DNA from: Pseudonocardia lacus
GTDB lineage: Bacteria; Actinomycetota; Actinomycetes; Mycobacteriales; Pseudonocardiaceae
Length of the DNA stretch: 36,888 nucleotides
NCBI RefSeq assembly: GCF_018531445.1
Contig: NZ_JAHDTH010000060.1
Coordinates: 1-36,888, forward strand
Direction of reading: 5' to 3'
Below the pieces are notes generated by a model that had not been told where the DNA came from, ran no database searches, and worked only from the letters and a program-made list of their open reading frames with translations. The number at the start of each line of letters is the position of its first letter. Positions within the stretch are counted from its first letter, which is position 1. The translations under genes and the position numbers were made by a program. This document shows positions 23,385 to 31,162 of this stretch, piece by piece.

Positions 23385-25762
23385 GACTGCTCCTCCTTGC
23401 GCGCGCCCAGGGTGGCGACCAGCAGGTCGCGCGCCCGGGTCACCGCGGTGAACCGGGCGTTGGCGGCGTCCATCTCCCGGTACACCCCCGGCCAGATGTC
23501 GTTCTTGTAGGCGTCGGCGAGCCGGCGGAACTCCACCTCGGACTCCCCGGAGCGGATCACCGTGTCCTCGAACTGCTCGGCCGCGGCGTGCAGCACCAGC
23601 GCCGGGGTGACCGCCTCGCGCAGCAGCGCCTTCTGGGTGAGGTAGGCGGCCTGCTCGGCCATCCGCAGCACGAAGCGGTACAGCTCCTCGGCGCCTGCCG
23701 CGGTGGCCGCCACGGTGATCTGGGTGCGCAGCTGGCCGGTCTGCGGGTCGGGCAGCTCCAGGGCCAGCCCGTCGAGCTCGGAGCGCACCCTGGGGTGCAG
23801 CTGGGAGCGGTAGTCCAACCGGATGCCGCGCAGCGTGCGCACCGCCCGGCGCAGCCGCGGGCACGGCGGCTGGGCGGCGTCGAGCAGGTCGGCGAACCGG
23901 TCGAGGGCGTCATGGCCGGTGCCCGGATCGGTCGCACCGGTCCGCGGGTCGGCGAGCAGCCCACCGAGCTCCGCGCCGAGCACGCCGGCCACGTCGGTCC
24001 AGAGCTTCTCGACGCGATCGGCGAAGAAGGCGTCGATCCGCTCGAAGCTGTCGCTGATCTCCACGCGGACCCGGTTGAGCTCCTCGCCCGCGTAGCCGCC
24101 GCTGAAGCTGTCGACCCGCATCCGGCGCAGGCCCTCGTCGCGCCACGCCTCCTCGCCGACGCCGAGCCCGCTGGTGATCCACTCGCGGGTGGCGGCGTAG
24201 GCGGCCTCCACGGTGGCGACGTACTCCGGGTCCTCCGCGGCGTCGCGGGCCTGCTCGCGCAGCCGGGCCACCAGCTCCTGCAGCCCCGCCGCCACGTCCT
24301 GGCGCAGCCGGCGGGCCCGGCGGTCGAGGTCCTCGGCCGCGCTGCCGGTGGCCGCGCGGACCGTGGCCAGCACCCGGCTCAGGTCGCCCACCAGCACGTC
24401 GACCCGGTCGACGACGACCTGGGTCTGCGCCCGGGTCGCCTCCAGCACCTCGGCGTCCATCTCCGGCAGTCGCTCGGCGAGGTGGTCGAGCACGGGGGCC
24501 AGCACCCGGCGGTGGACGTCGTCGGGGTCGGCGGCGTCGGTCTCCACGACCCGGAAGAACCGGTCGGGCCGGCCCATGTTGACCTCGCGCGTGACGTCGT
24601 CGCGCAAGGTGGTGGCCATCGCCGGGTCGACGCCGCCCTGGTTGAGCACCAGCAGCACGAAGTCGCGCTTGGCGACGAACCCGCGGGCGATGTCGAGCAG
24701 GTCCAGCGTGCGGGCGTCGGCCTCGCCCCAGTAGGCCTCGTCGCCCATCGCCCGCTTGACCAGCAGCACCACGTCGACCTCGTTCTGCAGGCCCTCGACG
24801 TGGTGGGCGTCGGCCCCGGCCGCGACCTCGCCGAGGCCCGGCAGGTCGACCACGGCCAGGCGCTGCACCCGGTTGTGCGGGAACCGCGTCTCGATGCGCA
24901 GGTCGCGCACGGCGAGGTAGCGCCGCGAGACCCCGCCCGCGCCACCGAGCTCGGCGTTGGTCGGGTAGGCGACGTAGGGGCGCAGCTCGTCGAGGTGCAG
25001 CTCGCGGTCCCCGCCGACCAGGTCGCCCGCGTAGGACGGCAGCGCGGCCTGCATGTCGCGCAGCCGCTTGACCAGCGTGGCGTGGCTGGGCGGCGCGGCC
25101 GGGTCGGTGGACTGCTCCCCCGGCGCCGCCGGCACCGGGTAGGGCCACTGCGCGAACTCCTCCAGCGAGGTCGGGAGTCCCGGCAGACCCAGCTGGGCGT
25201 GGTGCGGGGCGAGCACCTCCGCGGCGAACGTCTCGAAGGTGTGCAGGCTCAGCGTGGCGCGCTCGGCGGTCTCGCTGTGCCGGATCCGGCTGCGCACCGC
25301 CGTCACCGGCAGCCCCTTGCCGGTCGGGATCTGGTCGTCGGCCAGCCCGGAGATCGACTGCAGCAGGGTCGACTTGCCCACCCTGGCCTTGCCGCTCACC
25401 CCGACGGTGATCGTGCCGCGGGCGAAGCGGGCGCTGAGCACGCGCAGCAGCCGGGTGGCCTCGGCGACCCCGCTGCGCACCTCGTCGACCCGCCCGTCCA
25501 GCCCGAACGCGCCCAGCCCCGCGCGCAGCTCGTCCGGGGTGGACGGGTGGTCGCGCAGCACGGCGACGGCCGCGGCCAGCCCGCTCAGCTGCGCGTCGAC
25601 CCGCTGCCACCACTCCAGCTCGGCCCGCACCGGGGCGACCAGCGCGTGGCGGCGGGCCAGGATGGCGTCGATCCGCGCCGGCAGGTCGTCGTCCGGCCCG
25701 GGACTCGCGGCAGTGCTCACCGGGCGGTCCGGGGTGTCCGGGGTGGCAGGGACGTCAGGCAC
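23381..25762 (-). CDS. Dynamin-like large GTPase
   Basis: A 793-residue protein with a GTPase domain followed by long helices, as in bacterial dynamin-like proteins. The N-terminal 115 residues are helical. The P-loop GKARVGKST is at residues 124-132 and the G3 motif D306-L-P-G is in VVDLPGLGEV. The G4 position reads LLVLNQGGVD where N/TKxD is expected, a possible relaxation of guanine specificity. From about 440 onward there are extended charged helices (RRARRLRQDVAAGLQELVAR). No clear transmembrane segment is seen. The GTG at 25762 follows GAGGAGG. First gene of the four-gene operon. Roles in membrane remodelling or defence are known for relatives; none is proven here. Confidence 0.87.
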   Translation of the reverse strand: MPDVPATPDTPDRPVSTAASPGPDDDLPARIDAILARRHALVAPVRAELEWWQRVDAQLSGLAAAVAVLRDHPSTPDELRAGLGAFGLDGRVDEVRSGVAEATRLLRVLSARFARGTITVGVSGKARVGKSTLLQSISGLADDQIPTGKGLPVTAVRSRIRHSETAERATLSLHTFETFAAEVLAPHHAQLGLPGLPTSLEEFAQWPYPVPAAPGEQSTDPAAPPSHATLVKRLRDMQAALPSYAGDLVGGDRELHLDELRPYVAYPTNAELGGAGGVSRRYLAVRDLRIETRFPHNRVQRLAVVDLPGLGEVAAGADAHHVEGLQNEVDVVLLVKRAMGDEAYWGEADARTLDLLDIARGFVAKRDFVLLVLNQGGVDPAMATTLRDDVTREVNMGRPDRFFRVVETDAADPDDVHRRVLAPVLDHLAERLPEMDAEVLEATRAQTQVVVDRVDVLVGDLSRVLATVRAATGSAAEDLDRRARRLRQDVAAGLQELVARLREQARDAAEDPEYVATVEAAYAATREWITSGLGVGEEAWRDEGLRRMRVDSFSGGYAGEELNRVRVEISDSFERIDAFFADRVEKLWTDVAGVLGAELGGLLADPRTGATDPGTGHDALDRFADLLDAAQPPCPRLRRAVRTLRGIRLDYRSQLHPRVRSELDGLALELPDPQTGQLRTQITVAATAAGAEELYRFVLRMAEQAAYLTQKALLREAVTPALVLHAAAEQFEDTVIRSGESEVEFRRLADAYKNDIWPGVYREMDAANARFTAVTRARDLLVATLGARKEEQS

Positions 25763-25912
25763 TCAGCAGGACCTCCTCGATCCGACCGGGCCACACGGGT
25801 GAACCCGGTGCACCCATCGTCGCGGTGCTCGACCGGCGGTCGCAACCGAGGGCCCCACCGCTGCCGAACCGTTACAGCTGGCCCACGCGCCCACCCGCCG
25901 AGCGCCCCGCCG

Positions 25913-25971
25913 TCGAGAACGAACTTGTCGTGATCAACAGGGCCTGTCGATCACGACAAGCTCGTTCTCGA
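25913..25971. repeat. 59-nt near-perfect palindrome
   Basis: 29-nt arms around G25942 with 27 of 29 pairs matching; mismatches are 25923/25961 and 25936/25948. The left arm begins TCGAGAACGAACTTGTCGTG. GC content is near 50%, far below the surroundings. It lies between two gene starts, so it is not an obvious terminator for either. Function unknown. Confidence 0.75.
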
Positions 25972-26051
25972 TGGGTGGGGACGGGACGGGTGGGGTGTAC
26001 CTCCCGTCGGGGCAGGGGCATTGGGGCGGACGGCGGTAGCGCGAGATGAAG

Positions 26052-26065
26052 TGAGAGCGCTCTCA
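26052..26065. promoter_or_regulatory. LacI-type operator before GH16 gene
   Basis: TGAGAGCGCTCTCA is a perfect 14-bp palindrome with the AGCGCT core bound by LacI/CebR-type regulators of sugar genes. It lies 40 bp before the GH16 start. A related site precedes the downstream lacI gene. Confidence 0.75.
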
Positions 26066-26104
26066 TTGAGACGCATCACATACCCAGGGTGACAAGGAGG
26101 TCCC

Positions 26105-27562
26105 GTGCCCCCCACATCACGACCCGAGACCGACCCCGGCGCCACCGCGCCGAGCCGCCGCAGGCGCTTACCCGTCGCGCTCGCCGCCGCCGGTGCCGCG
26201 CTGCTGACCACCGTCGCGTTCGCCCCCACGGCCGCGGCGGTTCCGGCGGCGCCGGCCGGGGTCCCGGCCACGCCGGCCGGCTGGTCGCTGGCCTTCAGCG
26301 ACGACTTCACCGGCGGCGCCGGGGCGCTGCCCTCCTCGACCGACTGGATCGTCGACACCGGCACGAGCTACCCGGGCGGTCCGGCCAACTGGGGCACCGG
26401 GGAGATCCAGACCTACACGAACGACCCGGCCAACCTGTCCCAGGACGGCACCGGCAACCTGCGCATCACCCCCCTGCGCAGCGCGTCGGGCGCGTGGACG
26501 TCGGCGCGCATCGAGACCCGGCGCACCGACTTCCGCCCGCCGGCGGGCGGGATCGTGGCGATGGAGAGCCGCATCCAGATGCCGAACGTCACCGGCGACG
26601 CGGCGCTCGGGTACTGGCCGGCGTTCTGGGCGCTCGGGGCCCCCTACCGGGGCAACTACCAGAACTGGCCGGCCATCGGCGAGTTCGACATCATGGAGAA
26701 CGTCAACGGCGTCAACTCCGTGTGGGGCGTGCTGCACTGCGGCACCAACCCCGGCGGCGCCTGCAACGAGAGCACCGGCATCGGCAACAGCCGGGCCTGC
26801 CCGGGCAGCTCCTGCCAGTCCGCGTTCCACACCTACCGGTTCGAGTGGGACACCTCGGTCAGCCCCAACCAGCTGCGCTGGTACGTCGACGGCCAGCAGT
26901 ACCACAGCGTCTCGCAGGCCCAGCTCGACGCGACCACCTGGTCGAACATGACCGGCCACGGCTACTTCCTGCTGCTCAACCTGGCGATGGGCGGCGCGTT
27001 CCCGAACGCGCTGGCCGGCTCCACGCCCACCGCGGCCACCAGGCCTGGCGTGCCGATGGTCGTCGACTACGTGGCCGTGTGGACGAAGGGGTCGGGCAGC
27101 ACCGACCCCGACCCCGATCCCGATCCGGACCCCGACCCGGGCACCGGCGGCGGCGACGCGTACTCCACGCTGCAGGCCGAGGCGTTCAGCCAGCAGTCCG
27201 GCACCCTCACCGAGGCGACCACCGACACCGGCGGCGGGTCCAACCTGGCCGCGCTGGCCAACGGCGACTGGGCGCGCTACTCCGGCGTCGACTTCGGCAG
27301 CACGCCCGCCAAGCAGTTCGTCGCCCGCGTCGCCTCCGGCGCGGCGGGCGGGGTCAGCGGGCTGGTCGAGGTGCGGCTCGACAGCCGCACCGCGGCCCCG
27401 ATCGGCAGCTTCTCGATCGGCAACACGGGCGGCTGGCAGTCCTGGCGCACGGTCCCGGCCAACATCGCGAACGTGACCGGCGTGCACGACGTGTACCTGA
27501 CGTTCACCAGCGGCCAGCCCGCCGACTTCGTCAACCTCAACTGGTTCACCTTCGGCCACTGA
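26105..27562 (+). CDS. Secreted GH16 beta-glucanase with CBM6
   Basis: A 485-residue secreted glycoside hydrolase. Arg-rich residues 18-21 and a hydrophobic stretch (LPVALAAAGAALLTTVAFA) form a signal peptide ending near AAAVPAA. The GH16 domain (about 60-325) carries the catalytic E193-x-D195-x-x-E198 in GEFDIMENVNG, the laminarinase/beta-1,3-glucanase type. A (DP)6 linker (27104-27139) leads to a C-terminal CBM6-like sugar-binding domain (YSTLQAEAFSQQSG, GDWARYSGVDFG, VNLNWFTFG). It should cleave beta-1,3- or mixed-linked glucans outside the cell. The GTG at 26105 follows AAGGAGG. A LacI operator lies upstream and the lacI-type gene follows. Confidence 0.93.
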   Translation: MPPTSRPETDPGATAPSRRRRLPVALAAAGAALLTTVAFAPTAAAVPAAPAGVPATPAGWSLAFSDDFTGGAGALPSSTDWIVDTGTSYPGGPANWGTGEIQTYTNDPANLSQDGTGNLRITPLRSASGAWTSARIETRRTDFRPPAGGIVAMESRIQMPNVTGDAALGYWPAFWALGAPYRGNYQNWPAIGEFDIMENVNGVNSVWGVLHCGTNPGGACNESTGIGNSRACPGSSCQSAFHTYRFEWDTSVSPNQLRWYVDGQQYHSVSQAQLDATTWSNMTGHGYFLLLNLAMGGAFPNALAGSTPTAATRPGVPMVVDYVAVWTKGSGSTDPDPDPDPDPDPGTGGGDAYSTLQAEAFSQQSGTLTEATTDTGGGSNLAALANGDWARYSGVDFGSTPAKQFVARVASGAAGGVSGLVEVRLDSRTAAPIGSFSIGNTGGWQSWRTVPANIANVTGVHDVYLTFTSGQPADFVNLNWFTFGH

Positions 27563-27589
27563 CGATCCGGCACTGACCGAGGCGGCTAC

Positions 27590-27644
27590 ACAGCGCATCG
27601 AACGGGTGGGGCCGGGCACCAGGGTTCCACCCGTTCGATGCTGT
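27590..27644 (+). terminator. Hairpin after the GH16 gene
   Basis: Arms 27590-27609 and 27627-27644 pair over 18 bp with a 2-nt bulge and a 17-nt loop, 27 bp after the GH16 stop. It should end or attenuate GH16 transcription before lacI. Its right edge overlaps the next operator by three bases. Confidence 0.6.
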
Positions 27645-27655
27645 AAGCGCTTTCA
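27642..27655. promoter_or_regulatory. LacI-type operator before lacI gene
   Basis: TGTAAGCGCTTTCA is an almost perfect palindrome with the AAGCGCTT core, 70 bp before the regulator start. It suggests autoregulation together with the site at 26052. Confidence 0.65.
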
Positions 27656-27725
27656 TCGATCACCTCACCCGATCGCCGCAACAACCGGTTACCACCTCCG
27701 GCCCTGGTGGGGGCAGGCTGAGCCC

Positions 27726-28751
27726 ATGAGCAGCGACGGTCGCGCCGACTTCCGGCCGCCGACCCTGGACACCGTGGCCGCCGCGGCCGGCGTGTCCCGG
27801 GCCACCGTGTCCCGGGTGGTCAACAACTCGGCCAAGGTGTCGGCCGACGTCCGCGAGCTGGTCGACGCGACCATCACCCGGCTGGGCTACGTGCCCAACC
27901 GCACCGCCCGCAGCCTGGCCAAGCGCCGCACCGACTCGGTCGCCCTCGTGCTGCGCGAGGCCGACGCCACGGTGCTGGCCGACCCCTACCTGGCCGCGAT
28001 GATCATCGCGACGAGCCGGTCGCTGGTCGGGACCGGCGTGCAGCTGGTGCTGGTCAACGCCCGCGACGACCCCGAGCACGGCACCCTGGTCGACTACGTG
28101 CGCGGCGGCCACGTCGACGGCGTGCTGCTGGCCTCGATGCACGCCGACGACCCGCTGCCGCGCGTGCTGGTCGAGGCCCGGGTCCCGACCGTGGTCGGCG
28201 GCCGCCCGGAGCGCCCGGTGCCGGGCCTGGCCTACGTCGACTGCGACAACGTCGGCGGTGGGCGCCTGGCCGCCGAGCACCTGGTCGGCACGGGACGGCG
28301 GCGGATCGCCTCCATCGCCGGGCCGCCCGACATGACCGCCGCGGCCGACCGGCTCACCGGCTACCACCGCGGGCTGGCCCACGCCGGGCTGCCCATCGGC
28401 CCGATCGCCTTCGGCGACTTCACCCGGCTGTCCGGCGAGCGCGCGATGACCGAACTGCTGGAGCGCGACCCCGACCTGGACGCCGTCTTCGCCGCCAACG
28501 ACCTGATGGCCGTCGGCGCGCTGCGGGTGCTGCGCGCCGCGGGCCGGCGGGTGCCCGAGGACGTCGCCGTGGTCGGCTACGACGATGTCGAGCTGGCTTC
28601 GCTCACCGAGCCGGCGCTGACCAGCGTGCACCAGCCGGTCAGCGAGCAGGCCGACACCATGACCGGGCTGCTGCTGCGCCAGATCGGCGGTGCCGCCCCC
28701 GGCGATCCGGTGCTGCTGCCCGTCGAGCTGGTGCACCGCGACTCGAGCTAA
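27726..28751 (+). CDS. LacI-family regulator of the GH16 gene
   Basis: A 341-residue repressor. The N-terminal helix-turn-helix reads TLDTVAAAAGVSRATVSRVV, with the hinge region RTARSLAKRRTDS, followed by a periplasmic-binding-like sugar domain ending in DDVELASLTEPALTSVHQPV. The ATG at 27726 is used; the frame is open upstream to 27606, but that stretch contains the hairpin and operator and has no LacI similarity. Matching LacI-type operators before this gene and the GH16 gene suggest it represses both and is released by glucan oligosaccharides (inference). The stop overlaps the stop of the convergent SDR gene by 4 bp. Confidence 0.92.
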   Translation: MSSDGRADFRPPTLDTVAAAAGVSRATVSRVVNNSAKVSADVRELVDATITRLGYVPNRTARSLAKRRTDSVALVLREADATVLADPYLAAMIIATSRSLVGTGVQLVLVNARDDPEHGTLVDYVRGGHVDGVLLASMHADDPLPRVLVEARVPTVVGGRPERPVPGLAYVDCDNVGGGRLAAEHLVGTGRRRIASIAGPPDMTAAADRLTGYHRGLAHAGLPIGPIAFGDFTRLSGERAMTELLERDPDLDAVFAANDLMAVGALRVLRAAGRRVPEDVAVVGYDDVELASLTEPALTSVHQPVSEQADTMTGLLLRQIGGAAPGDPVLLPVELVHRDSS

Positions 28752-29641
28752 CCCGGGTAGCCGCCGGCGTCGATGTCCTCCACCAGGGTGGGGCCGGTCG
28801 GCGTCCAGCCCAGCAGCTCCCGGGTCCGCGAGCTGGACGCGGACAGGTCCATGCCGAAGAAGGCGCCGATCCACCCGAAGTGCCCGGCGACCTCCTCCCG
28901 AGCGATCGAGCGCACCGGCAGGTCGTGGGCGCGCCCGATGGCCTCGGCGATCGTGCGGGTCGGCACGCCCTCCTCGGCGACGGCGTGCACGAGAGTCCCG
29001 GCGGGCGCCTTCGCCAGCGAGGCCACCACGAGCCGGGCGGCGTCGGAGCGGTGCACGGCCGACCAGCGGTTGGTGCCGTCGCCCGGGTAGCCGGCCACTC
29101 CCTTCCGCCGCGCGATGGCGGTGAGGTGGGCGACGAAGCCGTGGTCGCCGGCGCCGTGCACGGTCGGGGCGAACCGCAGGCTCACGGTGTGGACGCCGCG
29201 CTCGACGAACTCCAGCGCGAGGTTCTCGGCCCCGCCGCGCGGGGAGTCCGGTCCGTGGAAGGGCGACGGGTCGACCTCGGTCGCGGGCCGGCCCTCGGTC
29301 AGCCCGGCGACGCCGGCGGCGAGCAGGAACGGCCGGCCGCTGCCGGCGAGCGCGGCGCCGAAGGCCTGCACGGCGGTCCGTTCGGCGCTGTTGGAGACGG
29401 CGGGGTCGGTGAAGTCGTGCTTGTTGGCCAGGTGCAGGACGGCCGCGGCGGCGTCGGCGCCGGTCCGCAGGGCGTCGAGGTCGTCCAGGTCGCCGCGCAG
29501 GACGTGGGCGCCCTTGGCCCGCAGTGCCTCGGCCGAGGCGCTCGACCGGGCCAGCCCGGTGACCTCGTGCCCGGCGGCGATCAGCTCGTCGACGGCGGCG
29601 GAGCCGATCCAGCCCGACGCCCCGGTGACGAACACGCGCAT
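28748..29641 (-). CDS. NAD-dependent epimerase/SDR (extended)
   Basis: A 297-residue extended SDR oxidoreductase. The N-terminal Rossmann motif is VFVTGASGWIGSAAVDELIA, and the protein shows YPGDGTNRWSAVHRSDAARL, a segment common in NAD-dependent epimerase-like proteins annotated in actinobacteria. The usual catalytic YxxxK is not obvious, which is frequent in such atypical SDRs. The ATG at 29641 follows GAGGGA; an upstream in-frame start at 29677 overlaps the operator and is rejected. It diverges from a TetR gene and is probably repressed by it. Substrate unknown. Confidence 0.85.
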   Translation of the reverse strand: MRVFVTGASGWIGSAAVDELIAAGHEVTGLARSSASAEALRAKGAHVLRGDLDDLDALRTGADAAAAVLHLANKHDFTDPAVSNSAERTAVQAFGAALAGSGRPFLLAAGVAGLTEGRPATEVDPSPFHGPDSPRGGAENLALEFVERGVHTVSLRFAPTVHGAGDHGFVAHLTAIARRKGVAGYPGDGTNRWSAVHRSDAARLVVASLAKAPAGTLVHAVAEEGVPTRTIAEAIGRAHDLPVRSIAREEVAGHFGWIGAFFGMDLSASSSRTRELLGWTPTGPTLVEDIDAGGYPG

Positions 29642-29660
29642 GACGATCTCCCTCGTGCTG

Positions 29661-29677
29661 ATGTCAGGTACTGACAT
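29661..29677. promoter_or_regulatory. Inverted repeat, likely TetR operator
   Basis: ATGTCAGGTACTGACAT is dyad-symmetric with 6-bp arms. Further TGTCA half-sites occur at 29693-29707. It lies in the divergent SDR/tetR gap. Confidence 0.6.
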
Positions 29678-29711
29678 GACGGTACTCCTTCATGTCAGTC
29701 CCTGTCATCAC

Positions 29712-29717
29712 TATCCT
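29712..29717 (+). promoter_or_regulatory. -10 box (TATCCT) of leaderless tetR
   Basis: TATCCT ends 7 nt before the GTG at 29725. It favours this start over the ATG at 29692, which falls within the operator half-sites. Confidence 0.5.
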
Positions 29718-29724
29718 GGGCGGC

Positions 29725-30300
29725 GTGGCGCGATGGGAACCGGGAGCCCGCGAGCGGCTGCAGGCCGCGGCGCTGGAGCTGTTCGCGACCCGCGGCTACG
29801 AGCAGACGACGGCCGCGGAGATCGCCGGGGCCGTCGGGCTGACCGAGCGCACCTTCTACCGGCACTTCGCCGACAAGCGCGAGGTGCTGTTCCTCGGCCA
29901 GCAGCGGTTCGACGAGGCGTTCCGCGCCGGCATCGACGCCGCCCCGGCCGACGCGCCACCCCTGGCGGTCGTCGCCGCCGCGCTCCGCGCGGCCGGCGAG
30001 TTCTTCCCCGACGAGCGACGGGACCACTCGCGCGCCCGCCAGGCGGTGATCGACGCCAACCCCTCGCTGCAGGAGCGCGAGCAGCACAAGCTCGCCGGGC
30101 TGGCGACCGCGATCGGCGCGGCGCTGCGCGAGCGCGGCGTCGGGGAGCCGGCGGCGACGCTCGCGGCGCAGACCGGGGTCACGGTCTTCGGCATCGCCTT
30201 CGCGCAGTGGATCCGCGAGGCGGAGACCCGCTCGCTGGTGACGATCGCCGACGACGTGCTGCGCGAGCTGGGCGCCCTGGTCGAGGGCGTCAGCGGGTGA
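29725..30300 (+). CDS. TetR-family regulator
   Basis: A 191-residue regulator starting ARWEPGARERLQAAALELF, a typical TetR N-terminus, with the helix-turn-helix TAAEIAGAVGLTERTFYRHF (about residues 31-50). The GTG at 29725 is chosen from family length and the -10 box 7 nt upstream; the longer in-frame ATG at 29692 would put operator sequence into the coding region. It is divergent from the SDR gene, sharing a gap with ATGTCA/TGACAT repeats, so SDR repression and autorepression are likely. The last 11 bp overlap the end of the convergent ABC permease gene. Confidence 0.87.
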   Translation: MARWEPGARERLQAAALELFATRGYEQTTAAEIAGAVGLTERTFYRHFADKREVLFLGQQRFDEAFRAGIDAAPADAPPLAVVAAALRAAGEFFPDERRDHSRARQAVIDANPSLQEREQHKLAGLATAIGAALRERGVGEPAATLAAQTGVTVFGIAFAQWIREAETRSLVTIADDVLRELGALVEGVSG

Positions 30301-31162
30301 GGCCGGCCTCGGGGCCCCAGCGGGCCAGCAGGGCGGCCTCGACGACCGCGAAGACCTCGTAGAGCACGATCGACACCAGCACCGACAGCGCCACGATCGT
30401 CCAGACACCGCCGTAGTTGCCCTGGCCCTTGTAGCCCGACAGCACCCCGCCCATGCCCTCGAAGCCGACCAGCCACTCGGCGAGCATGCTGCCCACGACC
30501 GCACCCGGCACCGAGATCCGCGCCGAGGCCAGGAACTGCGGCAGCGCGGCCGGGACGCGCACCTTGACCAGCGCGGTCAGCGCGGAACCGCCGTTGACCC
30601 GGACCAGGTCCAGCGCCTGCGGGCTGGCCGAGGTCAGCCCGAGCACGATGTTCACCAGCGCGGGGAACAGCACCACGATCGCGGCGATGACCGCGACGCC
30701 GAGCGGGCCCTGCCCGAAGATCAGCAGCAGCAGCGGGGCCATCGCCACCAGGGGCACCGAGCGCAGCAGCATCGCGATCGGCAGGAACGCGAACTCGAAC
30801 GGCCGGTACAGCACGAAGCCGACGGCCACCGCCGTGGCCAGCACCATCCCCGAGCAGAAGCCGATGGCCGCGTTGCCCAACGTGGTGGCCAGCGCGCCGA
30901 AGCTGGCCGCGCGGGCCTGCTGGGCGCTCAACGAGGTCGGCCGGACCCCGCGGGCGGGCGAGTCCGCGAACAGGTACTGCCAGACGTCCAGCGGCGACTT
31001 CCCGACGAACGCCGACACGTCGAAGACGGCCAGCAGCAACTGCCACAGCGCCATCAGCACCACGAACGCGATCGCGATGGTCAGCGCCGCCGAGCCGGCC
31101 CGGCGCAGCACCGGACCGGCCGCGCGTCGCCGCTCCCCCGTCGCGGTGTCGAGCGCGGTCAT
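30290..31162 (-). CDS. NitT/TauT-type ABC permease 2
   Basis: A 290-residue inner-membrane permease of the SsuC/TauC type with six or so hydrophobic helices. The EAA-like loop is seen at ALDLVRVNGGSALTALVKVR followed by PAALPQFLASARI, which contacts the ATPase. The ATG at 31162 overlaps the stop of permease 1 as ATGA. Having two different permease genes indicates a heterodimeric channel. The last gene of the importer operon, ending against the TetR gene. Substrate is discussed under the binding protein. Confidence 0.88.
   Translation of the reverse strand: MTALDTATGERRRAAGPVLRRAGSAALTIAIAFVVLMALWQLLLAVFDVSAFVGKSPLDVWQYLFADSPARGVRPTSLSAQQARAASFGALATTLGNAAIGFCSGMVLATAVAVGFVLYRPFEFAFLPIAMLLRSVPLVAMAPLLLLIFGQGPLGVAVIAAIVVLFPALVNIVLGLTSASPQALDLVRVNGGSALTALVKVRVPAALPQFLASARISVPGAVVGSMLAEWLVGFEGMGGVLSGYKGQGNYGGVWTIVALSVLVSIVLYEVFAVVEAALLARWGPEAGLTR

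Larger units (their letters stand above)
25763..26104. other. Divergent gap with palindrome and operator
   Basis: 342 bp between the starts of the dynamin-like gene and the GH16 gene. It should hold both promoters. Contents seen are a 59-nt imperfect palindrome (25913-25971) and a LacI-type operator (26052-26065). No small gene could be supported. Confidence 0.7.

Noticed and set aside
27104..27139. Hexanucleotide repeat as a mobile or regulatory element
   Set aside because: It encodes an ordinary Asp-Pro linker between the GH16 and CBM6 domains, common in secreted actinobacterial enzymes.
27606..27725. Longer N-terminus for the LacI protein starting at 27606
   Set aside because: That stretch contains the hairpin and operator and has no LacI-like sequence; the ATG at 27726 gives the normal family N-terminus.
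29692..29724. ATG at 29692 as start of the TetR gene
   Set aside because: It falls inside TGTCA operator half-sites and precedes the -10 box; the GTG at 29725 gives the typical TetR N-terminus.
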